Positions 54,684 through 62,919 of a stretch of DNA of 64,000 nt are shown piece by piece. Made by a program: the position numbers and the translations under genes. Under the pieces are notes generated by a model that saw only the letters and a list, made by a program, of their open reading frames with translations, was not told the DNA's origin and did no database searches. The stretch covers positions 62,001 to 126,000 of the forward strand of contig PXUA01000003.1 in the NCBI GenBank assembly GCA_003022435.1. The letters run 5' to 3'. Source of the DNA: Bacteroidetes bacterium SW_9_63_38 (GTDB lineage: Bacteria > Bacteroidota > Rhodothermia > Rhodothermales > Salinibacteraceae). The number at the start of each line of letters is the position of its first letter. The stretch's first letter is position 1.

Positions 54684-54815
54684 TACGTGAATGGGTTGTT
54701 AAAGACGATCGTCGCTGATAGCAAAACACGGTGTAGGGAATCTAGGATTCCCAGGATCTCGGATCTCCTTCCTCACACGGAAAATATTGTTTACCTCCCC
54801 GTGCACGGATCAGTA
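54678..54815 (-). mobile_element. MITE-2 copy B (134 bp plus TA duplication)
   Basis: The element 54680-54813 begins CTGATACGTG and ends CACGGATCAG, with TA on both sides. It holds an inner palindrome GGAATCTAGGATTCC and GATCTCGGATCTCC. It is inserted at the end of the thioredoxin-like gene: without it the sequence reads GGC TAA, so the original stop was TAA; now TAC TGA closes the frame. Confidence 0.85.
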
Positions 54816-54897
54816 AAAAGGCCTCCTGCGGTGAACGGACGCCCGCTGCGGGCGTGCAATACCGTCCTTCGTGATGTGCCGATGGCAATCCCCACGC

Positions 54898-55854
54898 ATG
54901 CGCGCACTGATTCGATCGGTCCTTGCGGCGCTGCTCGTAGCGGGAGGACTGTGGATGGGCTACCGGGCGTGGTCGGGGTCCGCCGCTGGGGGGCGCGGCA
55001 CGCTCCACACGCACCGCATTGGCGCGTCGGAGGGGGACAGAGGGCATTCGGTGTCGGTGTGGATGCCGCCCGGCTACGACACGACCCGGACCGAGGAGTA
55101 TCCGGTGCTGTACGTGCAGGACGGTGAGCACCTCTTCGAGCCCGACGACGTTCCGGACTGGCGCGTTGACGAGCGGCTCTCGCGCCTTATCGCGGAGAAT
55201 CGTCTTCCCCCCCTCCTCGTGGTCGGGGTACACAGCTCGGAGCAGCGCCTGCGCGAGTACGTACCCACGGTGCCGTTTTACCTGCAGCCCGATTCCCTGC
55301 GGCGCCCCACCCAGCGCCAAATCGGACGCCCCCGTTCCAACGCGTACCTCCAGTATCTCTATGAGGACGTGACGATGTTCGTGCGTCGGCAGTATCACGT
55401 CGACCCCGCTGCGTCGCGTACGTTCATTGCCGGAAAGGGACTGGGTGGGCTGGCGGCGCTGTACGCCGCGGCGAAGATGCCGTTTGCGTTTGGGGGCGCA
55501 GCGGTCTTCTCGCCGGACTGGACCCCCGGCCGCACGGGAGCGGACACGGCCTTCGCGACGGCGTATCGGGATTACCTCGCCGGGCAGCGGGAAGCCCTTC
55601 GGTCCAGTCGCCTCTACTTCGACTACACGACCGCGTCGGCCGAGCGGGGCTTTACCCCGCACCGCAACATTCTCACCGCGTTCCTGCGGAACCCTCTGTT
55701 CTCGCGGGATCGATGGACCGTCCGTCGCCTCGACGCTGCGTCGTCCGAGGCAGAATGGCCGGATCGGGTCGAAGCGGCCGTTCGGTTTCTCATGGACGCG
55801 CCCGCCCCGGAGCCGTCTTCCTTCTTCCAGCCGCCCGCTCCCCGCCGTGAATGA
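54898..55854 (+). CDS. Esterase-D-like alpha/beta hydrolase, probably catalytically dead
   Basis: 318 aa from ATG 54898, with a signal/anchor (LIRSVLAALLVAGGLWMGYRAW). The fold matches the putative esterase (Fes/EstD) family: SVWMPPGYDTTRTEEYPVLY, VQDGEHLF and AALYAAAKMPFAFGGAAVFS. The nucleophile elbow reads GKGLG where the family has G-x-S-x-G, so the serine is a glycine. The usual histidine near the C-terminal W-x-x-R appears to be serine (SSEAEWPDR). It looks like an exported pseudo-enzyme; a binding role is possible. Its stop overlaps the start of the amidohydrolase remnant. Confidence 0.75.
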   Translation: MRALIRSVLAALLVAGGLWMGYRAWSGSAAGGRGTLHTHRIGASEGDRGHSVSVWMPPGYDTTRTEEYPVLYVQDGEHLFEPDDVPDWRVDERLSRLIAENRLPPLLVVGVHSSEQRLREYVPTVPFYLQPDSLRRPTQRQIGRPRSNAYLQYLYEDVTMFVRRQYHVDPAASRTFIAGKGLGGLAALYAAAKMPFAFGGAAVFSPDWTPGRTGADTAFATAYRDYLAGQREALRSSRLYFDYTTASAERGFTPHRNILTAFLRNPLFSRDRWTVRRLDAASSEAEWPDRVEAAVRFLMDAPAPEPSSFFQPPAPRRE

Positions 55855-56235
55855 CATCCCGTCCACGTCCAGTCGTCGCTGGGACGAGGCCCCGCTGCGA
55901 CGCGGAGTGCTGATTACGCTTGTGGTTGCGCTCACGACGATGGCGGGACGCGCTCCGGCGCAGCCGATGACTGCGCTGGTTGGCCGACGGCCCTGAATCC
56001 GGTTGACTCGACGGTCGTCGACAACGCCATAATTCTTGTGGAGGAGGGGCGCATCGCAGCGGTGGGGCCGTCGGCGACGGTCGATGTGCTGTCGGACGCA
56101 ACGGTTCACGACATGCCCGGTGCGTACGTGATGCCCGGCCTCATTGACGGTCACGTTCATTTTTTTCAGAGCGGCGGCCTCTATACGCGGCCCGATGCGC
56201 TCGACCTGCGGGCTGTGCGGCCGTACGCGGAAGAG
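55847..56235 (+). pseudogene. Amidohydrolase N-terminal fragment, frameshifted
   Basis: GTG 55847 starts a signal peptide (GVLITLVVALTTMAGRAPAQ) and ALVG, then TGA. One lost base near 55983 explains it; in the next frame the text continues TALNPVDSTVVDNAIILVEE, IAAVGPSATVD, and the metal-site GLIDGHVHFF with LYTRPDALDLRAVRPY. It then breaks off near GAATTC 56235. The remaining two thirds of the enzyme are absent. Confidence 0.75.
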
Positions 56236-56276
56236 AATTCCTATCGTCGTGGACGGGTCCGACGCGGGGAGCTGAC

Positions 56277-56411
56277 CTCGATCCCGGCGGCTTCGATCAC
56301 ATCCTCACGAATCTGCCTGTGAACGCCATCAAGTTCACGGAGGAGGGACGCATCGACCTGCGGGTTCGGGCGGCCGCAGAGGGGAATGAGGACGCCGACC
56401 CGGCTGTGTAG
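56277..56411 (+). pseudogene. Histidine-kinase ATPase fragment
   Basis: Reads DPGGFDHILTNLPVNAIKFT then EEGRIDLRVRAAA and stops at TAG 56409-56411. This is the N-box of HATPase_c without the rest of the domain. It abuts the amidohydrolase fragment and probably marks a deletion or rearrangement junction. Confidence 0.7.
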
Positions 56412-56764
56412 TGCGGACGCCTCCGATACCGTCAGAATTCGGAGGACGGAGGGCTCCCACGAGCGGCGTTTTTCCGGACCGTCGGGGGCACTGTGCGGCA
56501 TTCGGAGCGAGACGAGGAGTGGTCCGTTAGTAAAATCCATGCTTGTCGATGACTCCCCGCAACCAGTTCGGAATGATGACACTTCTTGCAGGATTAAGCA
56601 CGTTTCCACAGCGAATTGCCGCCTTTGGCGTCGATGCCCCTTTGGGAACGGGCCTGGAGTGGATGACGGTTGCCGCCGTTGTTCTCCCGGCCCTCGTTCT
56701 CGTCATTCTCGTATACCTGGGGCCCAGCAACACGGCGTAGGGCCGTCGAACGGGGGCAGAAGGA
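56412..56764 (+). other. Gap with small membrane ORF
   Basis: The only plausible frame is ATG 56549-56740: 63 aa with one C-terminal membrane helix (WMTVAAVVLPALVLVILVYL). No family recognised. It may be a real small membrane protein or chance; the helix is the main support. Confidence 0.4.
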
Positions 56765-57655
56765 TTACTTGCACTCGTTTTCGAGGTAGTGCTCCGAGCG
56801 GGCCTTGTGGTCGCCGAAGGCCGCCTTTCCGAACGTCTCGCAGGCCGACGTCTTGTTGCCGAGCTTCATCTGCGACTCCGCCACGATGAAGTGGTACTTC
56901 GCCCGGTCGGTGCGGCTGCCCTCTTGAAGCCGCTCCAGTCCCTGTTGGGCGGTCGCAATGGCCGATTTGTACTGCTCTTTCTCGTAAAGGGCCGTGGCGC
57001 GGTAGAACAGCGACTTGGCACTGGGATCGACGTACTGCTTCATCTCATCGAGGTGGGAGAGCGCCTCTTCGACATCGGCCGCGGTCGGGGTCTCCGCACT
57101 GAGCGCCTTCGAGGCCTTTGCGATGAACTCCTGACGGATGCGGTCGGTGGCGAGGCTGGCCGTGCGCACGTCGCCGTTCTCGTTGCCGATCTCGATGGCC
57201 TTCGTCATTGCCTCCATGGCCGCCGCGGTGCTGTCCATGTTCACGAGGGCCAGGCCCTTGCCGTAGTAGACGTACGTGTCGTCCGGCGACCATTCGATCC
57301 CCTTTTCGAAGTGGGTCCGGGCCTGCTCATAGCGTTCCGCCTTCAGTGCCTTGTTTCCCCACTTGGTCGGGAGCTTTTGCTGGAAGTTGCGGAGCTTGCT
57401 GAGGGCGTTGCTCTGGTCGGTCGCCTCCGCGAGGCGGACGGCATCCGCGAGGGAGCTGTACGCCGTCTCATAGTTGTTCTGCTTGCCCGCCTTCTGAAAG
57501 GTGGCGTAGTTTTTCTTTAGCTGTTCGAGCTTCTGCTTCGTATCTTCGGCCGAGCTTCCGCCGCTGCTCTGGGCGAGGATCGGTGCAGTCCCGATTCCCC
57601 AAACGACGATGCAGACAAGCAGGGCGACGACCCAGTGACGGATATTCGTGTACAT
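56765..57655 (-). CDS. Secreted TPR-repeat protein
   Basis: 296 aa with a signal peptide (HWVVALLVCIVVWGIGTAPI, then LAQSSG). The mature part is a chain of TPR-like helices: LKAERYEQARTHFEKGIEWS, then PDDTYVYYGKGLALVNMDST, and YEKEQYKSAIATAQQGLERL. It is probably a periplasmic scaffold; partner unknown. It is followed upstream on the same strand by an OmpA-like lipoprotein gene 61 bp away, so both may be envelope proteins of one operon. Confidence 0.85.
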   Translation of the reverse strand: MYTNIRHWVVALLVCIVVWGIGTAPILAQSSGGSSAEDTKQKLEQLKKNYATFQKAGKQNNYETAYSSLADAVRLAEATDQSNALSKLRNFQQKLPTKWGNKALKAERYEQARTHFEKGIEWSPDDTYVYYGKGLALVNMDSTAAAMEAMTKAIEIGNENGDVRTASLATDRIRQEFIAKASKALSAETPTAADVEEALSHLDEMKQYVDPSAKSLFYRATALYEKEQYKSAIATAQQGLERLQEGSRTDRAKYHFIVAESQMKLGNKTSACETFGKAAFGDHKARSEHYLENECK

Positions 57656-57716
57656 GGCAGTCTGGACAGTTGCGGTGAACGAAGAAGGATTGGAGCCTCA
57701 GCGCCCCCCGATGATG

Positions 57717-58403
57717 CTACCGGCCTTCAGCTTGTGCCCGGGCCCGTTCGCGGTATTCCTCATTGGCGTAAACGGCGACCTCAACGCGTCGGTTTTGCTG
57801 GCGGCCCGCCTCCGTTTCGTTAGAGGCGACGGGCTCCGATTCGCCTTTGCCCTCGGTGATGAGGCGCGCCGAGGCGATGCCGCGTTGTTGCAGGAAGTCG
57901 GCGGCCGATCCCGCCCGCCGTCCGGACAACTCCCGGTTGTAGGAGGCAGAGCCCTTCGCGTCCGTGTGGCCCACGATCAGAATCTTGGTGTCCTCGAAGT
58001 CTTTCATGCTGTTGGCGAACTCGCGGAGGTTGGCCTCGGCATTGGATCGCAGCCGGGCGGAGTCGAAGTCGAAGAGCAGGCCGCTGTCGAAGGTCACCTT
58101 GATGCCCTCGCCGACGCGTTCGACATCGGCGTTGTCGAGCTCGCGGTCCAGCTCCCTGGCCTTCCGGTCCATCTGTCGGCCGATGAGGGCCCCGGCGGTG
58201 CCGCCGATGACGGCCCCCAAGATGGCGCCTTCGGCCGTGTTGTCGCCGGTGGCCTTTCCGACGGCGCCGCCGCCCGCAGCCCCGGCGCCGGCACCGATCA
58301 CAGCGCCCTTTTCGGTATTGCTGAGATTCGAGCATCCGCCGAGGAGCAGGGTCGCGGCGAGGAGGGGGACGAGAAGAGAGCGAAGTCGAGAATGCACGTG
58401 CAT
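57717..58403 (-). CDS. OmpA-family lipoprotein with glycine zipper
   Basis: 228 aa from ATG (MHVHSRLRSLL). Lipobox LLLGGC gives Cys24. A glycine-zipper segment (residues 32-75) is followed by an OmpA_C peptidoglycan-binding domain with FDFDSARL, ILIVGHTDAKGSASYNRELS and the NRRVEV end. It ties the outer membrane to peptidoglycan. Longer upstream frames have no signal and are rejected. Confidence 0.92.
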   Translation of the reverse strand: MHVHSRLRSLLVPLLAATLLLGGCSNLSNTEKGAVIGAGAGAAGGGAVGKATGDNTAEGAILGAVIGGTAGALIGRQMDRKARELDRELDNADVERVGEGIKVTFDSGLLFDFDSARLRSNAEANLREFANSMKDFEDTKILIVGHTDAKGSASYNRELSGRRAGSAADFLQQRGIASARLITEGKGESEPVASNETEAGRQQNRRVEVAVYANEEYRERARAQAEGR

Positions 58404-58828
58404 GGGTAGAGAACAAAAGGCTGCAAATTCATCAACGAGATGAGAGACGTCCTGTGCCGGTTTCGCAGAACACGAAACCATTAAGCTTCGGCCGGGACCG
58501 ACGCCGGCGGCAGAGATCCTACGGGGTTGCAAACGAGATGAGACGAAGCGATGCGGGAGCGGGTTCCGGGTGGATGGGGCGACGGAAAAAGCCGCGCTCC
58601 GGGAGATCGTTCGACTCCGGGGGGCGGTTGGCGTTGGCCCGGGGGCCACGCATGCCTCTGCGTTCCGATGATCGTTGGAGATTTCAACGGAGGATCGCGC
58701 GACGATCCAGAGGGAGGACTGGCATTCGCCCGGCAGGCTCGTTATTGTAACGGTGGATCGGTCTCCACTGTGGTCTGGGTGGGGGCGTCCCTTCGTTTCC
58801 CGATTTTCAGAAAAGCCCTTCCGTTGTT
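58404..58828. other. Divergent gap between OmpA gene and nucleotidyltransferase
   Basis: 425 bp, no supported gene. Presumed divergent promoters. No repeat or terminator recognised. Confidence 0.45.
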
Positions 58829-59845
58829 ATGAAACTCATTGTCCCGATGGCCGGGCGCGGCACGCGCGTCCGCCCGCACTCTCACGTGACGCCGAAGCCG
58901 CTGCTCAAGGTCAAAGGCCGGAGCATCGTCGAGCGCATCGTGGATACGTTTTCGCGGGTGCTTCCGGAAACGCCTGACGAAGGGGTGTTCGTCCTCGGGG
59001 ATGATTTTGGCCAGGGCATTCGCGATCAGCTGACGGCCATCTGTGAAGAACGGGAGATGGATGCGCACTTCCCCATTCAGAAGGAGGCCAAGGGCACGGC
59101 CCACGCCGTTGGCTGTGCCGAGGAGCATCTGCAGGGCGACGGCGTCATCGTGTTTGCCGACACGCTGTTTCGCATCGAAGAGGCAATCGAGATTGACGAC
59201 GAGGCCGACGTGGTGGCGTTCGTCCGCGAGGTGGACGACCCGAGTCGCTTCGGCGTGGCGGTGCGCGACGGCGAGCAGGTGACGAAGCTCGTGGAGAAGC
59301 CCGATGAACCGATTTCCAACGAGGCCTTGATCGGCATTTACTACGTGCGCGATCTGGCCGATCTGAAGACGGAGATCGACTATCTGATTCAAAACGATGT
59401 CATCGGTAAGGGCGGCGAGTATCAACTCACCGACGCCTTTGACCGGCGCCTGCAGAAGGACGACACCTTTACGACTGCCTCGGTCGACGCCTGGATGGAC
59501 TGCGGCACGATCCCGGCCCTTCTGGAGACGACGGGGCGCGTGCTGGAGCAGGAGTCCGACGATCTGCATCGGGGCGACGTGCTGGACAGTGTGATCCACG
59601 ACCCGGTGTACATGGGGCCGGGCGCGACGATCGAGAACGCCGTCGTGGGACCGCACGTGTCCGTCGAGGCGGGGGCGACCATCGAGAATGCCGTCGTCCG
59701 CGACAGTATCGTCTTTCAGGACGGCACCATCGAGAATGCGGTGCTGGCCGACTCCGTCGTGGGCCGCCACACGGTGGTCAACCAGGGCATTGACAGTATC
59801 AACGTGGGCGACCACTCGCAGATGAATGTGGAGCTGCGTAGCTAA
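58829..59845 (+). CDS. Sugar-1-phosphate nucleotidyltransferase with hexapeptide tail
   Basis: 338 aa. N-terminal nucleotidyltransferase (MAGRGTRVRPHSHVTPKPLL; FADTLFRI; VEKPDEPISN). From residue about 250 a left-handed beta-helix is evident in near-repeats of the type I-E-N-A-V-V-x-x-x-V-S-V-E-A-G-A-T. It is a glucose-1-phosphate thymidylyl- or uridylyltransferase-like enzyme; the sugar is uncertain. It is separate from the rfb set 29 kb upstream. Confidence 0.85.
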   Translation: MKLIVPMAGRGTRVRPHSHVTPKPLLKVKGRSIVERIVDTFSRVLPETPDEGVFVLGDDFGQGIRDQLTAICEEREMDAHFPIQKEAKGTAHAVGCAEEHLQGDGVIVFADTLFRIEEAIEIDDEADVVAFVREVDDPSRFGVAVRDGEQVTKLVEKPDEPISNEALIGIYYVRDLADLKTEIDYLIQNDVIGKGGEYQLTDAFDRRLQKDDTFTTASVDAWMDCGTIPALLETTGRVLEQESDDLHRGDVLDSVIHDPVYMGPGATIENAVVGPHVSVEAGATIENAVVRDSIVFQDGTIENAVLADSVVGRHTVVNQGIDSINVGDHSQMNVELRS

Positions 59846-60172
59846 CGGGGTCGCCCGTGGCCGTCGAGACCGACGCGACTGCTGCTCCCGTGTGGGATGT
59901 CTGAAGCGTGTGTGGGTATGTGCGTGTTTTATACAAGGCGTGTGGGAGTATGGGAGTGTGTGAGTTTGGGAGAGGGTTGACTTCTGCTTGGATTGCTTCG
60001 TTCACGCGTCACGCTGTCACGCATCACTGGTCGTCGGGCCGAATGTCCCCGCTGTTTGAATGGAGAATGGGGGAGGCCGTGCCTGTGGAGCAAGTCTTGA
60101 TGCCGCTCGTTTTCGGGGACGGGCGGCTTTATTGTTGTACCCTACTCGCAATTCGATACTCGGATCTCGCCA
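59846..60172. repeat. Gap with GTGTGGGAGTATGGGAG words
   Basis: About 327 bp before mutS2. The part 59890-59977 is made of irregular GTGTGGGAGT/ATGGGAGTGT words; 'CACGCGTCACGCTGTCACGC' follows near 60003. The same GTGGGAGTATGGGA word recurs at 62761 just after mutS2, so the gene lies between two copies. No gene seen. Confidence 0.6.
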
Positions 60173-62659
60173 ATGGACACGTATCCGGACGCGCTCGAAG
60201 AGAAGCTCGGGTTCGATGTTATTCGGGACCGGCTGGAGGGCAAGATCAAGACGCCGATGGGGCAGGAACGCCTTGACGGCATGCAGCCGGCGCGCACGCT
60301 CGATTGGCTCAACACCGAGCTCACGCGGGTCGAAGAACTGCAGGGGGCCTTTCAGTACGGCGACGCGGTGCCGCTGAGCAACCTCTACGATCTGCGCGAC
60401 GTGCTGCGGCGGGCCGCGCCGGAGGAGGCGTTCGTGGACCCGGCGGACCTGAAGGCGGTGCGTCTCACGACCATAACCCTGCGGCGCCTGAAGACCTATT
60501 TCGAGCAGCGTAGCCACGACCATCCGACGCTGGCCGCGGCGGTAGACCGCATCACGCCGCTGCCGGACCTGGAGGATCACATCGAGTCCATCATCGACGA
60601 GGATGCATCGATCCGCGATGACGCCTCGCCGGAGCTCCATCGCCTGCGGCAGCAGATTCGTGCCGAAGAAAGCCGGCTCCGCGATACGCTCGACGAGGCG
60701 CTGCGCACCGCCATCAATCAGGGCTACGCGACGGAGGACCAGGCCACGATCCGGGGCGGACGCATGGTGATTCCGGTGCGGGCGGAGGCGAAGGGCAAGG
60801 TGGAGGGCTTCGTCCACGACACCTCCGCCAGCGGCCAGACGGTCTACATCGAGCCCGCGGCCTGCCTGGAGCTCAACAACGAGGTTCGCGAGCTCAAGAG
60901 CGCCGAGCAGACCGAGATCGAGCGCATCCTGCGGGAAGTCACGACCCACATCCGCCGCGAGACAGAGGCGATGGAAGCCAATCTAAAATCGGTGGGCCAG
61001 TTTGACCTGTTGCAGGCGAAGGCACGTCTTGCCAACCGGCTTGACGCCGTGGTGCCGAAGCTCAACGAGGAGGGGCGGATCGAGCTGCACGAGGGCCGCA
61101 ACCCGGTGCTGCAACTGCACTTCCAGTCGCTGACCGAGGAGGAGGATACGACGGGGCGGTCCACAGGCGATCCCGACAGCCGTTGGGACCGCGAGGTGGT
61201 GCCGCTTGATCTGGAGCTTGGAGCCGACTTTCGGACGCTCGTGATCACCGGCCCGAACGCGGGCGGCAAGACGGTGTCGATGAAGTCGGTCGGTCTCTTT
61301 TCGCTGATGCTGAGCTACGGCCTGCCGATTCCGGTGGCGCCGCACTCGTCGTTTCCGCTGTTCGACCGGATCATGGCGGACATCGGCGACGAGCAGTCGA
61401 TCGAGGAGGACCTGTCAACGTTCAGCTCGCACGTGTCGAACCTCCGGCACATGCTGGACGAGGCGGGCGAGAACACGCTTATCCTCATCGACGAGGCGGG
61501 GACGGGCACGGATCCGGACGAGGGGGGCGCGCTGGCGCAGGCGGTGTTGGAGCGTTTGAATCAGGCGGGGGCCCGGACGATTGCCACCACTCACCACGGT
61601 ACCCTCAAGGTGTACGCCCACGAGACGGACGGGGTGGAGAACGGGTCGATGGAGTTCGATCAGAGCACCCTGCGTCCCACCTACCGGTATCAGGAGGGCG
61701 TGCCGGGCTCGTCGTACGCCTTCGAGATCGCCCAGCGCATGGGCCTGGACGACGACCTGCTGGACCGTGCCCGTACGCTGGCGGGCGAGCAGAAGACGGC
61801 GATGGAGAATCTCATTTCCGACTTTGAGAAGCAGACACAGGAGCTGGAGGACGAGCTCTACGAGGCCCGCAAGGCCCGCGAGAAGGCTGAGGAGGAGCAG
61901 CAGCGCCACGAGGAAAAGCGGCGCAAGCTGGAGAAAGAGCGGGAGGAGTTTCGGCAGCAGGCGCTGGAGGAGGCCGAACGCATCGTGGAGGACGCCAATG
62001 CGCGGGTCGAACAGACGATCCAGGAGATTAAGGAGGCGCAGGCGGAGACGGAGGCCACGAAGGAGGCCCGGGAGAAGCTGGATGCGTACAAAGAGAATCT
62101 GGCCGAGAATCGCGAAGAGACGGCCGCCGCGGCGTCGGCGCCCGTGGAGGAGGATGAGCCGGAGGCCCCGGAGCCGTCCAATGGGCAGTTGGAGGGCGAC
62201 CCGGACGCGCCGATTCACGAGGGCGATCGGGTGCTGGTGGACGACGGCTCGACGGAGATGGAGGTGCAGGAGGTTGACAACGGGGAGGCGGTCGTCATCA
62301 TGGGCTCGATGCACATGCGCGTCGAGCTGGATCGGCTCACGAAGGTCGGTGGGCCGGAGCGGGCGGAGGAGCCGCAGCCGACGACGAGCGGCGAGTCGAC
62401 GATGGCGGCCTTAAAGGCGAGCCCGTCGATCGACGTGCGGGGCCAGCGCGTGGACGAGGCGCGGCAGAACGTCCAGTACTTTCTCGACGATGCCATCGCG
62501 GCGGGGCTCGACACAGTCGAGATCCTGCACGGAAAGGGAACCGGAGCGCTCCGCGAGTCTCTCCACGACTTGCTTCGGGAGCGGTCGGATATTTCCGACT
62601 ACGGCAAGGCCCCGATCGAGGAGGGCGGGGCCGGGGTGACGAAGGTGAGGCTTTCTTAG
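60173..62659 (+). CDS. mutS2: MutS2-family ATPase/endonuclease
   Basis: 828 aa. No mismatch-binding domain I; clamp/core region (130-330), ATPase with Walker A GPNAGGKT (360-367) and LIDEAGTGTDP, a coiled coil rich in Glu/Lys (about 520-660), a KOW-like linker, and a C-terminal Smr domain (IDVRGQRVDEARQNV; LHGKGTGALRESL). It acts on branched DNA and, in some bacteria, on collided ribosomes. The TAG stop is inside the TTAG target duplication of MITE-1 copy 4. Confidence 0.95.
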   Translation: MDTYPDALEEKLGFDVIRDRLEGKIKTPMGQERLDGMQPARTLDWLNTELTRVEELQGAFQYGDAVPLSNLYDLRDVLRRAAPEEAFVDPADLKAVRLTTITLRRLKTYFEQRSHDHPTLAAAVDRITPLPDLEDHIESIIDEDASIRDDASPELHRLRQQIRAEESRLRDTLDEALRTAINQGYATEDQATIRGGRMVIPVRAEAKGKVEGFVHDTSASGQTVYIEPAACLELNNEVRELKSAEQTEIERILREVTTHIRRETEAMEANLKSVGQFDLLQAKARLANRLDAVVPKLNEEGRIELHEGRNPVLQLHFQSLTEEEDTTGRSTGDPDSRWDREVVPLDLELGADFRTLVITGPNAGGKTVSMKSVGLFSLMLSYGLPIPVAPHSSFPLFDRIMADIGDEQSIEEDLSTFSSHVSNLRHMLDEAGENTLILIDEAGTGTDPDEGGALAQAVLERLNQAGARTIATTHHGTLKVYAHETDGVENGSMEFDQSTLRPTYRYQEGVPGSSYAFEIAQRMGLDDDLLDRARTLAGEQKTAMENLISDFEKQTQELEDELYEARKAREKAEEEQQRHEEKRRKLEKEREEFRQQALEEAERIVEDANARVEQTIQEIKEAQAETEATKEAREKLDAYKENLAENREETAAAASAPVEEDEPEAPEPSNGQLEGDPDAPIHEGDRVLVDDGSTEMEVQEVDNGEAVVIMGSMHMRVELDRLTKVGGPERAEEPQPTTSGESTMAALKASPSIDVRGQRVDEARQNVQYFLDDAIAAGLDTVEILHGKGTGALRESLHDLLRERSDISDYGKAPIEEGGAGVTKVRLS

Positions 62660-62760
62660 TGCAGCTTCAACTGGTCCGTTGTGCAATCGAGATCCCTCAA
62701 GCTGGAGCGTGGAGCAATAGCAAACTGCCTTCCCCAAAAGATCGTTTGAAGCTACATTAG
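62656..62760 (+). mobile_element. MITE-1 copy 4 (97 bp, internally deleted, TTAG duplication)
   Basis: The element 62660-62756 has the left end TGCAGCTTCAA and right end TTGAAGCTACA (one mismatch), flanked by TTAG. Compared with the other copies it lacks about 23 bp covering the GGACGGAC hairpin. The left TTAG contains the mutS2 stop codon. Confidence 0.88.
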
Positions 62761-62830
62761 TGTGGGAGTATGGGACTTTGGGAGCAGAACTGTCATGCTC
62801 CCATACCCCCACACGCCCAAACTCCCATAC
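62761..62830. repeat. Inverted GTGGGAGTATGGGA words
   Basis: Left: TGTGGGAGTATGGGACTTTG with GGAGCA. Right: TGCTCCCATACCCCCACACG and CCCAAACTCCCATAC, the same words in reverse. They can fold into a hairpin of roughly 20-bp imperfect arms in the gap between MITE-1 copy 4 and the dehydrogenase gene. Confidence 0.65.
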
Positions 62831-62919
62831 GCAGCAGTTGGAGGAACCGCGGCGTAGTTTGTAGCTTCGGCACGGCTTGCACGACTGCATTTTCTCAGAC
62901 AGAACACGCTGCACGACTC

